Positions 10,936 through 21,148 of a stretch of DNA of 64,000 bases are shown one piece after another (position 1 is the first letter of the stretch; each line of letters begins with the position of its first letter). The stretch spans positions 161,483,498 through 161,547,497 of the forward strand of contig JAPWDM010000001.1 in assembly GCA_035578155.1 (NCBI GenBank). Reading direction: 5' to 3'. The position numbers and the translations under genes were made by a program. The notes beneath the pieces are model-generated. The model did not search any database. It saw only the letters and a list, made by a program, of their open reading frames with translations, and had not been told where the DNA came from. The stretch comes from Brachynemurus nebulosus (Eukaryota > Arthropoda > Insecta > Neuroptera > Myrmeleontidae).

Positions 10936-12671
10936 GGGTGGGAGTGCTAAAAGTCGGCCGCTTAAACAATTAACGACGTACAGAATTCTGAATTTTGGAT
11001 TTACGTGTATTTTGATTATCTCATTAAGTAGTTTTAAGTATCGCCTTTCTAACTAAATGGAGATTAATTTTCTAAATTAATAAACAATTAAAATATTTTA
11101 ACTTTTATCTTTAAAAATGTATTTGTCTTAAGTCGGCCACCTATGCCCTAAAGCCGGCCAGAAATGTTCCTAAGGTTGGCCACCTGGATTTTTCATAATA
11201 CACATAACTGAATTACCTAACTGTAGTTTATTATGACGCTAAGGAAAACGTTTAAAGAAAACTATTCATTATAATATATTATTAATTTAAGTTTAAATCC
11301 AAACAGAAATATAAAAGAACATCTTTAAATATTTTTTAACAAATATCAATAATTGGTAATCATGATTACAAACTACATTTAGAAAATGTAATGTAATGTA
11401 ATTTTCGATTAAATTCAATTTTGTAAACGTAATTTGTAACCGTTTTTGAATTACAAAATATATTATTTAATTACACAATTACGATTAATTTTGCTTAAGC
11501 AATCCAAATTAAAGCAATTTCGACGGTGAAACAGTTAGGTTAAAGGATAAATTAAGGTAGGGTTGGCAAATAGATTGTTTATTTTATTAATTTGAGGCCT
11601 AAAAGAGCCTAAATTAATCAACTGTAATCAATTTATGATAAGTAATTCGATATTGATAATTTTCGACAATGAAAAGTAGGTTTTGATAGTCACAATATGT
11701 TCGCAGTACTCCCAACTTGCTTCGTTTAAGCCTTCAAAAATTTCGTTATTTTTTCGCTACGACGCACCGTTTACGAGATATTTACGATCAAAAGTTTACA
11801 AAAAGTAACGAAAAACAATTTTTTCAAAAATGTGTTACGGCTGACAAACTCAATCGGACTAATAGAGTCTAAATTAACCAGTTATAACCAATTTATAATA
11901 ACTAATTCAATAGCGATAATTTTCGATAACGAAAAGTTTGAAAAGTAGGTTTCAGCAGTCACAGTAGGATTGGAATAACAATAACTCGCTTCGCTTAAGC
12001 CTCTAAAAATTTCGTTCTTTTTTTGCTATGATGCATCGCTTATGAGGTATTTACGATCAAAGTGTTCGATTACGAAAAGTATCGTTTAAATACAAATAAT
12101 AAAAAAACATTTCGATTTTAGAATTGCGCAACTTTAGAAGTACTTTTTATAACTACTACTACTACTACTTACAACCAGTGTGTTAATAATAACATAATAA
12201 GTACAAGAAAACTAGTTTGTTGACGGCCTGGCCGACCTTAGGATTTCTCTACAAATCCCTAATGTCGGCCGTACGTTTTTTTTTTTTTTTTAGATTTCAA
12301 ACGATAAACGTTTTAAACAATTTATAACTTCTTGAGAGGTGTATAATGTTATCAAATTTCGTAAATTCAATCGTTATTGTTAAAAACTTATAAAAGTAAT
12401 AGCTTATTTCCCGCACTGATTAAACTTACAAATTATAGAATGGCCGATCCATTTTCAACACAAGTTGTCATTTATCAATCGATTAAGTGTACTAAAACAT
12501 TAACTACTTGATAAAAATTATTGATTTTAAAAATTGTAAATCCAGAATAGATGAGCCGTTTGTTTCTATATGATTGTCAAGCATTTTCGATGTTTTAAAA
12601 GCTTGTTTTTTTAAAAAAAAGCAACTAGTGGCCGACCTTAGGGCACCGGCCGACATTAGGCAATCCCACCC
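10936..12671. mobile_element. TA-flanked GGGT-terminus element (GTCGGCC family), nested
   Basis: The termini GGGTGGGAGTGCTAAAAGTC and, on the minus strand, GGGTGGGATTGCCTAATGTC are each bordered by TA. The related repeats at 52.4 and 60.2 kb read straight through the insertion point (CAA-TA-TATTAAATTAAAACT), which confirms a TA target duplication. The core motif AAGTCGGCC or its variants recurs near both ends (10954, 11132, 11153, 12230, 12265, 12630, 12648). The interior holds two copies of a roughly 280-bp unit also found inverted at 24985-25345. No transposase frame is seen. TA target and GGGT ends suggest a Tc1/mariner-pogo relative. Confidence 0.75.
11575..12095 (+). repeat. Two tandem copies of a TCGATA-rich unit
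   Basis: The units start near 11575 and 11850. Each runs through a segment with TAATTCGATATTGATAATTT or its variant, then CTTGCTTCGTTTAAGCC-like text and TTTACGAGATATTTACGATC. The same unit occurs in reverse complement at 24985-25345 and continues at 26975-27030. It is non-coding. Confidence 0.65.
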
Positions 12672-12868
12672 TATATTAAATTAAAACTTGATACATACAT
12701 ATACACAAAACAAATGCCGGCCCATTGAATAATGGTTAATACTGTGATTTCATTGGTCAAGAAGGTATTGAGTAATGAATACTCCTCCACACCTTTGAAT
12801 AATGCCTAACTTTCTCAACAATTAACAGATATATAATGAGTGTGTTCTTCAACAGGAGTAGAAAAAAT

Positions 12869-12921
12869 TATAGGTATATTATAAGCTACTTTTTTGAACC
12901 ATTGTCCTATTAAGCGAGCGA
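12869..12921 (+). repeat. Right part of the interrupted dispersed repeat
   Basis: TTTTGAACCATTGTCCTATT followed by AAGCGAGCG matches 36833-36861 and completes the repeat begun at 10497-10640. Confidence 0.5.
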
Positions 12922-13625
12922 ATTAACCCTAACTTTTAACAAAAAGTGACCATGAGCGTCCTAGTGGCTGATTTTTTGTAAAACTATTGAAAATTTAAAA
13001 TAAAAAAATTACAATAGGTACTATTTTTTTATCAAATGCCGGCGCCACTATGAAAAGTAGAATTTAATGAAAATATTAGGTAAGTTAAATGTATAAATTT
13101 TGTATTAATAGTAATCAGTAAACACTATTGACATATAAAAAAATTTATTTAACACTTTAGAGAGAGGGAAACTACTGACAATTTGATGTTTTAGAATGAA
13201 TATGTAGATTAAATGAATGTATTCTTCAACAGGAATAGAGAGACACTTTACTTGATCGTTACCTGCCCACTGAATAATATACTATGTACTTACTATTCAG
13301 TAAGCAATGCAATAATTTATTTTTTCTCTTAACGTTAAAAAATTTAAAATTTTAATTTTAAAATATAAATTTTTATGTAAATTTCAGAAGGAATGAAATT
13401 AAGTTATAAAATAAAAATTACTGAATTTTATTAACATATGATAAATATCATTAGTTACTATAATAAAAACAAATAAAACAAATCTAGAGATATGATTTCA
13501 AGATAAGAAACTATAAAATGTGAGTTATATTTTTAAATTATTTTTATTCACATTTATTAAGAAAAATGTACTGAAATGATTTGAAAATTTTTTACGTAAT
13601 TATTTCCCACGAGAAATTTTAAATA
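12922..13625. other. No gene seen
   Basis: AT-rich. Around 13205-13240 a short piece resembles the right end of the dispersed repeat (TTCTTCAACAGGAATAGAGA). Otherwise nothing was recognised. Confidence 0.5.
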
Positions 13626-14314
13626 CAATTGAGCTTCAGTTAAGTTAACATCAGTTCTGTTAAGTGACGTCACTTTTTTTCACGAAAGTTAAGAGGATTT
13701 TATAGAAATAGAAAGAGTCTTAAAACTTAAAACATAAAAACGTAAATAAATCAGTGGTGTTTTTTAATAAAAATATTTCTCTATGCAAAAAGAATTTTAT
13801 AATGTTAAATTCTAGAATTTTTTAAATTTTTTTCAGATACATACAAAGCAAACGATCTTACTCACTTCAGTTATTCACTTAATATAATAAATAAATTTAA
13901 ATAATAAATACGAAAATACTTGAATACCGGGTACTTAATAACCAATTTGCAGAATTTGCTGAATCCAAAGCAAATCGTAGCTGCTTATATACTTAGATTG
14001 AAAAATAGATACGGTACTTGTCAATTGCCCGTTCAAGAAAAAAAAAAACAATTCCTATAGCAGATATATCTATATTGAAAAATTTTATATAACAGCAATA
14101 TTTTTAATCAAATTCATACATTCGTATAAAATCTAATTAATCCACTGGAATCCAAATTATTAAATAGTTTGTTCTTGTACGTCACCTATGACTTAAATTA
14201 TTATTCAGTCCTTATCATGTATTGAATGACCGCCACTGATCTCAATCTGCTTCACTAAAGTTAAGTTTCACTGAAGTTTACCAAATTTTTCTTAACTTTA
14301 GTGAAGCTCAACTG
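13626..14314. mobile_element. Pogo-like TA-flanked MITE
   Basis: Left end CAATTGAGCTTCAGTTAAGT and right end, on the minus strand, CAGTTGAGCTTCACTAAAGT are bordered by TA (13624-13625, 14315-14316). CAG-starting TIRs at TA are typical of pogo/Tigger elements. The right end also contains a perfect 17-bp inverted repeat (14249-14265 with 14291-14307) that repeats the terminal motif. No coding frame. Confidence 0.6.
14249..14307. repeat. Perfect 17-bp hairpin arms
   Basis: GCTTCACTAAAGTTAAG at 14249-14265 is exactly reverse-complemented at 14291-14307 across a 25-nt loop. The right arm is part of the terminal repeat of the enclosing element, so this is a duplicated terminal motif rather than an independent gene. 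Confidence 0.85.
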
Positions 14315-14632
14315 TACTTAATAAAATTAAAAAAAAAAAAATTGGAAATCACCTTCAGAAGAAAATCAAAAAACCCAAATTGTTTTCTACTTTTGGAAAT
14401 ACATATAAAATAACAATATAAAAAATTGAATTACCTACATACTTTCGAAAAAATTCTTTAAATATTATATCAAAAGAAATAAAAATTGAACAGGTGCACT
14501 GGCCCTGACATTATTTTTATTTTAAATTATTGATTTATTATTTCATGTCAGAAATATTAAATTATAAACAACCAAGCAATACAAATTCAATATACTAGGT
14601 GTATTATAACGTTATGAGAACACTGAATATTA
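14315..14632. other. No gene seen
   Basis: AT-rich spacer between two TIR elements. Confidence 0.5.
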
Positions 14633-14634
14633 TA

Positions 14635-15843
14635 CAGTACACCCCAGAAAACTGGCAACTAATTTTCTTAGAAAATTTTATTCTTTGTAGAAGTTGGTGA
14701 CTGGTGTACAATTTTAATCTAGAAATGTAACTATGACAAACTGAATATCTATTTTCGTCTACAGGTATATTGAAAATTATAAAAATGCCGCAAAGGTAAA
14801 GTACCCTAATTTTTTGAAGCCAATAAAAATGTTAAGTATCAACTCAAAAATGTATGCCAATTAGTTCAGAACGTAAATTTTATACAAAATACAAAAATAA
14901 TAACTGGCTACGTGTGTACAAAATTGTTTGTTTCTTATTTTCTTTTCTTTATATAACGAGAACTGGCGTATTATAAAACTAATTTTTTGTTGAATATTAT
15001 ACAGGTGGGTTTTTTGAGAGTTGCCATTTTTAGTACGGCTAAATTATTAACTTATTCAAAAAATTGTTGTAGATACCGATTACTATAATCAGAAGTTCTA
15101 TGGCTGTTATAATTTTATTTTTAATTTTTATTTATTTATTTATTTATTTATTTTTATAAAAAAACGCAAGTTTAAGAGTTTTTTAAAAGTTAGTTGATGC
15201 TTTAAAACTATCAGTAACACTCAAACTGGCATTGTTTTATCTCATATTCTTGAGTAATTGCGTTTCAAAAATCATGCTTGTGCTCAAGTGATACAGAAAT
15301 CAACGATACAGAAATTTACGTTATTTAAAAATATTTTGGGTCAACATAACTGACCGAAATACATTTTAATTTCCAAGGTTTCAAAATTTTTTAAACACAG
15401 ATTTTATATATCAATTTTTATTAGACTATGGCTTGTGACGTAAGCTATTTCTGACTGATGTTTCTAATTACGTCATCATTAGCGTAAATGTTGATTTTAT
15501 TTAACTAAAATTTTTATAATTTTGATTCAGACATAATTCGTAAAAGGGCAATATTCAGAATATATATTATGTATATATCCTCCTTTTATAACTCAAGTAA
15601 TTACTTAAAAGTTAAAATAGATCTTTGATAACTACTTCCAAATACACCATTTTAGTTATCGATTCTGATTCTAATCTGATGGCGTTTAATCTTGAACACG
15701 AATTGAACTAAACATGTTTAAAAACATACAGATTCCTCCTGTGAGACAAGATATTTGTATAGTGTGATATGAATGATTTGACTGTTCTCCGTATCAATGT
15801 CTGACTTTTCCGTATCATGTTGCCAATTTTCTGTAGAGCACTG
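14635..15843. mobile_element. Pogo-like TA-flanked element, non-coding
   Basis: Left end CAGTACACCCCAGAAAACTG and right end, on the minus strand, CAGTGCTCTACAGAAAATTG share a 25-bp imperfect TIR continuing into GCAAC. TA borders are at 14633-14634 and 15844-15845. The interior is AT-rich, without a transposase frame, and includes a TTTA microsatellite at 15122-15158. Confidence 0.65.
15122..15158. repeat. (TTTA)n microsatellite
   Basis: About seven TTTA units with flanking T-rich variants inside the preceding element. Confidence 0.9.
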
Positions 15844-15845
15844 TA

Positions 15846-16146
15846 TATATGTAGTTATAATATGGGAAAAAAAATCTAGGTCGACATCATTAGTAAAATA
15901 AAAGAGACATTAGATCGATGTACTTGTGACAAGTTTTTCTTTATTCTAAAATAAAACAAGTTGATAATTTTATGTAGAAAAATACTTTTCTTTTATGTAG
16001 ATAAAAAAAAATATATTTTATTTTAAATTATAACATTCATTCTACTCACGGGGTACTCAGAAAAAATATTTAAAATATGTATAAAAAAAATTACTCTTCT
16101 GTACGTATACCAACAATAAGTAAGTATGTGATTATGAGTAAGTTTC
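15846..16146. other. No gene seen
   Basis: AT-rich spacer. Confidence 0.5.
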
Positions 16147-17040
16147 AAGGGACCACTAGTATGACATTTTGAAAAAATTGGAAAAATTTTCTTTGCATGT
16201 TTCGATAGTCTATACCTTTAAAAATATCGTACTAAAATTTCAAGTGCATATTTCAAATAGTTTTTGGGTTACATCCATCTGAAGAGCGAATTCTGATTTT
16301 CATAGTTAACTTTGACGTATTGAGAAATGTATGAAGGTTGATAGTTCGGGAGTTTCTGGACGTGGCTACCAGTCACATGTTGTGGAGCAACTAGACCCTG
16401 GCACATTTAAACAACTCATCTAGTTTTACTATGACCGTTTCAGTGAGTATATCGTAAATAATCTTAGTGAAAATTCTCAGTGATTAAAACTAAAAGTTAA
16501 AGTAAAGAAAAACTACATTTTTCAAATTTGCTGCGATTGTAACTCGAAGATAAATCATCCGATCGATTTGATTCTTATTGCAGCTTCTTTTATATATGTT
16601 TCTTCGTGCCATGAACTCCAATTTTCCGATCGAATAAAAAATGTAATTTTTGCAGGCCAAGAATCATCAAATTTTCGCGCAAAATTTAAATTTTTTTTTA
16701 AAAAACTCCGCCATTTTGTTAAATTTCAACTTTTTTTCGACTGAGGTTCATGGCACGGGCAATATCTTTTAGTTTAATAGGCTTTTTTTTTTTTTTTTTT
16801 ATTTCAGGCACTGTGAAGGTCGGTAGCACTGGAGCAGTACGGGAGCTTTTTTTTGGAGCCTTGGGAAATCGCGAATAACTTACTGAATTTTAAATTTTCT
16901 GATCCAAAAATTTTATCATGAATTTATTATATACCAACGAATATATCCTTAAAACATTAGACACTCCATACAGTAGTTTTCTTTAACAAAATTCCCAAAA
17001 ATCACCTTTACTTCAGGCGGTTAGATTAGTGGTCCCCCTT
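16147..17040. mobile_element. Unclassified TIR element
   Basis: Left AAGGGACCACTAGT and right (minus strand) AAGGGGGACCACTAAT form short inverted termini about 0.9 kb apart. The enclosed text is non-coding, with two phrases mentioning the motif ATGAACTCC / GAGGTTCATGGCACG in inverted form (near 16612 and 16744). The target duplication is unclear: TTCA occurs at both borders but overlaps the termini. Superfamily not assigned. Confidence 0.4.
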
Positions 17041-18572
17041 CAGTTGGTAAAAACCACATTTCATTCTACAAGTTGAAGCGAATATTTTTCAGAATAATGG
17101 GATTCGAAAATCATCAACACAAGAAATAATAACGACAAGAGATATTTAAAGATGAAAATAGGTAAAATTTTCTAATGGGCAAGTTTGGATTTTTGAAGGA
17201 ATAAAATAATTTTTAAATATTGAAGTTTTGATTATATACTTTGTCTAATTTCACTATTAAAATGAAATATATGTAGCCGGGGTATAATATTATTGAATTT
17301 GATTAAAATTAAGTGTAATATTTCCTCAAGTACGTAAAAGTTTATTCATTTATCAGTTAACTCTGAAGACTGAAAACGTGATAAGTTATATTATAGTTAT
17401 TTTTGATAGTGAAATTAGACTTGTGAAATCAAAACTTTAGATTAATGAAATCAAAACTTGAAATATTTTTCAATACTTAAAATCTCTCTAATAGAGTTGA
17501 GCGTTACTTTATGGTATTCGATATTTCTTTATAATTAATAAGACATTTTACTTTTCAAAAATGCCACTTTAATTTAATTAATTTTACGACAAGTTTTGAT
17601 CCACATAATGTAATCACCATTGGTAAGTAAATATTATACTACATTTTGGTAAACTCGTAATATGTTTTGATAAAATTTTGAACAGCATACCTATATAAGA
17701 TTATTAAATTCGATATAAATATATTAGCTTTACTCGCTTTTGTTTTGCATTGTTCTGTTATTTTTATCGTGTTCTATAAAAAAAAATACTACAATAAGTT
17801 AATAATATCATACAAATGTCAATATTAAAAAATGTGTAATATATTAATAAATTTGAGTTTTCGGAAACAAAAATAGGCTTCCGCGCTTTAATTTTTCATA
17901 ATTAAAAATTTCCACCACCTTTAGTTCGTTTTTACCGGTTAAAAAAAAGTTATCGTACCATATACTATATTGCAATTTTCCCATCATAGACCGATCGTTG
18001 TCGCACTTTTTCAATTTCTAAGCATCTTTTTAAGGTTAAGTCGCCCATTTATAATAACTACAGCCCTCGATAAATAATATACTACATATTAATGTACTTG
18101 GTAAGAAAATTAATGCAATTCAAATTTTGTTGATTTTTCTTAAATTTTTACAGTATAAGTACCTACACTTACAACAATACTGAATATATAACATTGACTG
18201 TGAATCCAAATAAAAGATTAATATAATAAATTTTACATTTTAAAAATAAGCTGGCAGTGTAAATGTATTTTCTAGAGTTTCTAAAAAAAAATATGAAATA
18301 AAAAATATAAAAAAATGAAATATTTACATGCAACCTACGATAATTTTATGGAATACCGTTGGCGTTAAGAGAAAACTTTTATTTAATAAAATAAAATAAA
18401 ACTCCAATACATCATCGCCAATTACCTTTTGTGTCGAGTGTTTACTATGTACTTGAATACTGAAAATAATTCTGAAACGAAACTATACGTTCATTATAAT
18501 TGCACTTATCGTCATCCAGTCAACAACTGTTTGAAAATCCAAAAGAGTGATCCTGTTTCAATATACTATATG
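17041..18572. other. No gene seen
   Basis: AT-rich. The short frame at 18429-18623 runs into the mariner terminal repeat and is rejected. Confidence 0.55.
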
Positions 18573-18574
18573 TA

Positions 18575-19109
18575 CGTGGGGAGCGCCAAAAATTCTCGCC
18601 CTAACATGATTAAACTTATTTAAAGGTGACGTAATTTATACTCACAGAAAGTATTAAGTCTCTAGTAATCATAAACGCAGTGGACGAGTTTACATGTGTT
18701 TTATTTATTCTGTTGTAAAAGTGTAAACTCAATATGTCGACCATTTCAAAAATTGAATATCATGTAGTTGTAATATTTCTCACAAAAGAAGGACAAGCTC
18801 CAGAAGAAATTAAGAACAGATTGGATGGTGTATACGGTAAAGCCGTGCCAAAGGTTTCGTTTGCGGTACGAGTCCCTCAACGACGATGATCGTTCTGAAC
18901 GTCCGGCAGATTCGATCACTTCCGAAAACATCGCTCTTGTAGAATCGCTACAAAGAATTTGCTTATTATTGTAAAGGCATAGAGATGCTTATCCCACCTT
19001 ATAATAAATGTATTGAAATAGAGGGCGGTTATATAGAAAAATAAATTCTTTTCACTGTTCTCTCTGTATTTTTTAATACTTAAGCCGAGAACTTTTGGCG
19101 CATCCTACG
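18575..19109 (+). mobile_element. Internally deleted mariner (SETMAR-like HTH remnant)
   Basis: Termini CGTGGGGAGCGCCAAAAATT and, on the minus strand, CGTAGGATGCGCCAAAAGTT share about 25 bp and are bordered by TA (18573-18574, 19110-19111). At 535 bp the element is well short of the usual 1.3 kb of mariner, and it carries only the N-terminal part of a transposase. Confidence 0.8.
18734..18974 (+). pseudogene. Mariner transposase N-terminal HTH remnant, frameshifted
   Basis: From ATG at 18734 the frame reads MSTISKIEYHVVVIFLTKEG and continues QAPEEIKNRLDGVYGKAVPK before a stop at 18887-18889. From about 18868 the next frame continues YESLNDDDRSERPADSITSE and NIALVESLQRI to a stop at 18974. 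Together these correspond to the HTH_48-type DNA-binding region of Mos1/SETMAR-family transposases, including the RSxRPxD/E linker. The catalytic domain is absent. One frameshift and the deletion make it non-functional. Confidence 0.8.
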
Positions 19110-19111
19110 TA

Positions 19112-19499
19112 TTTTGTGTGTATTAGTGTAAGTTTTACAGTCAATTAAAAATTCGTTTTGCCAATTTCAAGTAGGAATAAACAGAAGGCTATTGAGAAAA
19201 TAAATATTCAGCCTTTCATCAAAAAAAATTATTTTTATTATGGGTGCATCCAATTTTTAAATTAACACAGGTGGGAATATTTCCATTCGCGTTCTCAAAT
19301 CAGGAATATCTTCATTCGGATTTTTGGTTCTCTGGATTCTTTCGGCTCCAAACCGTTAAGGGAGAAATACCTTTAGACAGACAAAAATAAAGACAATTTC
19401 GGAAATTTTTTTAACAAGAAACAAACTGATCTACATTTTTAAGGTTTGGTATTTTATTTATTATGATATAGTTATCGCTTTAAATATCAAAACAGCGAA
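19112..19499. other. No gene seen
   Basis: No motif or repeat recognised. Confidence 0.5.
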
Positions 19500-19861
19500 T
19501 TATAAATTTTTTGTCTATCTGTCTGTGCATGCATCGCGCAAAAACTACTGGAACGATTGTGATGAAATTTGGCGTGATGATAATTTATTACCTGGGCCAA
19601 CATCTGCCATACTTTTTACTCCGGGCAAATGTCTCCTCTCAAGTAACTACAAAAACCATTTTCAGCATGTGCACGCATTACGCAAAACCTGCTAAACGGA
19701 ATTTGATGAAATATGTTCTACTTATTACTTGGGTCAACATTTAGGGTACTTTTTACTGCAGGAAAATGGCTCAGTCCCATGGGGAAATACCAGATCGATT
19801 CGACAACGCCTCGCGCGAACCTCGTCGTGGATGCAGCAGGTTTGAGATAAAATAACTTCAT
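19500..19861 (+). repeat. Interspersed repeat fragment (LINE/Helitron-like text)
   Basis: Contains TGTCTGTGCATGCATCGCG, then ACTACTGGAACGATTGTGAT and GAAATTTGG. It ends in GC-richer text near 19800-19840 that is out of character with its AT-rich surroundings. Similar wording is present on the opposite strand at 36245-36450. The 77-codon frame at 19511-19744 lies inside and is not supported. Confidence 0.4.
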
Positions 19862-20204
19862 TTACCTGTGCTACTCAAACCAAATTAAATACTTCCAAGT
19901 TCAGTGGTATATAGGCCTCCCTAGGTCATATTATGTAATTCATTGAAGTGGATTGGAAATGTTGCTTAAAACTACCTTTTGTGCAGTTTTGGAAGTTATA
20001 CGGCAAAAAATATATAATTTCAAGAAAAATTATACACATAAACTACATATTCAAAAGAAAGAGTACTTCTTTTTTTGTTCGCCACTTATATTTTTGGGGA
20101 AAATTTTTTAATAAGTGCATTTATTCTGTTTATAATTTAGAAAATCGTCGGTCTATACAGAACAAAAACCCTTAAGTTGTCTTTGTAACATAAAAGTCTT
20201 CCAG
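19862..20204. other. No gene seen
   Basis: The 75-codon frame at 19948-20175 is rich in Lys, Tyr, Phe and Ile and shows no motif; not called. Confidence 0.5.
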
Positions 20205-20206
20205 TA

Positions 20207-21146
20207 GGGTAAGTGCGGGAGAGATGCCGCAGTAACCATAGTTCGTCCGTTGATTGATAGATAGCGCTATTAATGGATTATATGTTTAAAGTAAGTTACT
20301 TATTTAAGCTGTATATGGTAACATTTATGATTAGTCCATCAGTTTAGTAATTATTTTTATTATTGGAAAGTAAGTTTTTTAACATAATACTTATTTTATC
20401 AAGCATTTAATTCATTAGAATTTAAGAATGTATTGTATATATCATCATTGTTTTAATGAAAATGAGTTTTGTTATTAATTTAAGTATATTTTAAAAGTAC
20501 TGTATAAAATTTTAGATTAGAATTCCGCACTGTGCTTGCTATAGCAACATGTGGCATCTATCCAACAAAAAGGAGAGATGCAGCATTTAAAGTTAGTATA
20601 GATTCCGCATCATATTACATGTTAAAAACATAGACTTATACCTTAATTATGCAATTTTTTTTTTTTGATTGTAAATTATACCACGTAAATATAAAAGATC
20701 CATTAATGGATCAGGAAGAGCCCTCATATTAGTGAAGATAACGAAAACAATGATGATTGCCTGTGTATTGAATGTTTTGAAAAGTATTCAGAAACAAAAA
20801 AAAAGTTGATTGGTTAAGATGTATAAAGTGCCAAAAATGGTTACATATGGCATGCATCATGTATAGAGATGTGTGTAAAATGCAAAATTTTTAATATGAA
20901 CTATGCGGCGACTCTCTTTCTTTGATGCGGCATCTCTCCCATAGGTGTGGGAGAGACGCGGCTTTGCAGGCTCTATAAAAACGTTAATTATGAATCCTTT
21001 ATGACTCAAAATTTAAAATCGTTTATAAATAATTTTAAAGAACAATGTTGACATTTATTGTGTACCAAATTTCAAATCAATTAAATGCATACTTTAAGAA
21101 TTATCAAGTGTTTTCAAAATGTGCGGCATCTCTCCCGCATTCACCC
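20207..21146 (+). mobile_element. Internally deleted pogo/Tigger-like element with zinc-finger remnant
   Basis: Termini GGGTAAGTGCGGGAGAGATG and, on the minus strand, GGGTGAATGCGGGAGAGATG extend to about 25 bp and are bordered by TA (20205-20206, 21147-21148). The terminal core GCGGGAGAGATGCCGC recurs in degenerate inverted form near 20905-20965. The right about 300 bp matches 10031-10350 in opposite orientation. It is 940 bp, shorter than autonomous members, and only the C-terminal coding remnant remains. Confidence 0.8.
20704..20890 (+). pseudogene. Pogo-like transposase C-terminal PHD-like zinc finger, frameshifted
   Basis: The frame reads WIRKSPHISEDNENN then DDCLCIECFEKYSETKKK. It then shifts by one base in an A run (about 20800-20808) and continues WLRCIKCQKWLHMACIMYRD followed by VCKMQ. 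The C-x2-C...C-x2-C...W-x2-AC spacing matches the zinc-binding tail of CENP-B/jerky-related Tigger transposases. The helix-turn-helix and DDE domains are missing. Confidence 0.65.
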
Positions 21147-21148
21147 TA

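Larger units (their letters stand above)
10641..12868 (+). repeat. Dispersed repeat copy A, split by a TA element
   Basis: The left part (10641-10935) and right part (12672-12868) align continuously with 52107-52612 and partly with 59944-60398. Shared blocks include ACTCACGAAGATGAAATT, ACTTGAACGTTACTA and CTGTGATTTCATTGGTCAA, and the right end is GGAGTAGAAAAA. A 1.7-kb element sits between. The sequence GTATATTAT occurs at both outer borders here (10642 and 12873), which may be a 9-bp duplication. The other two copies carry a similar left border, so the true boundary is uncertain. It is non-coding. Confidence 0.7.
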
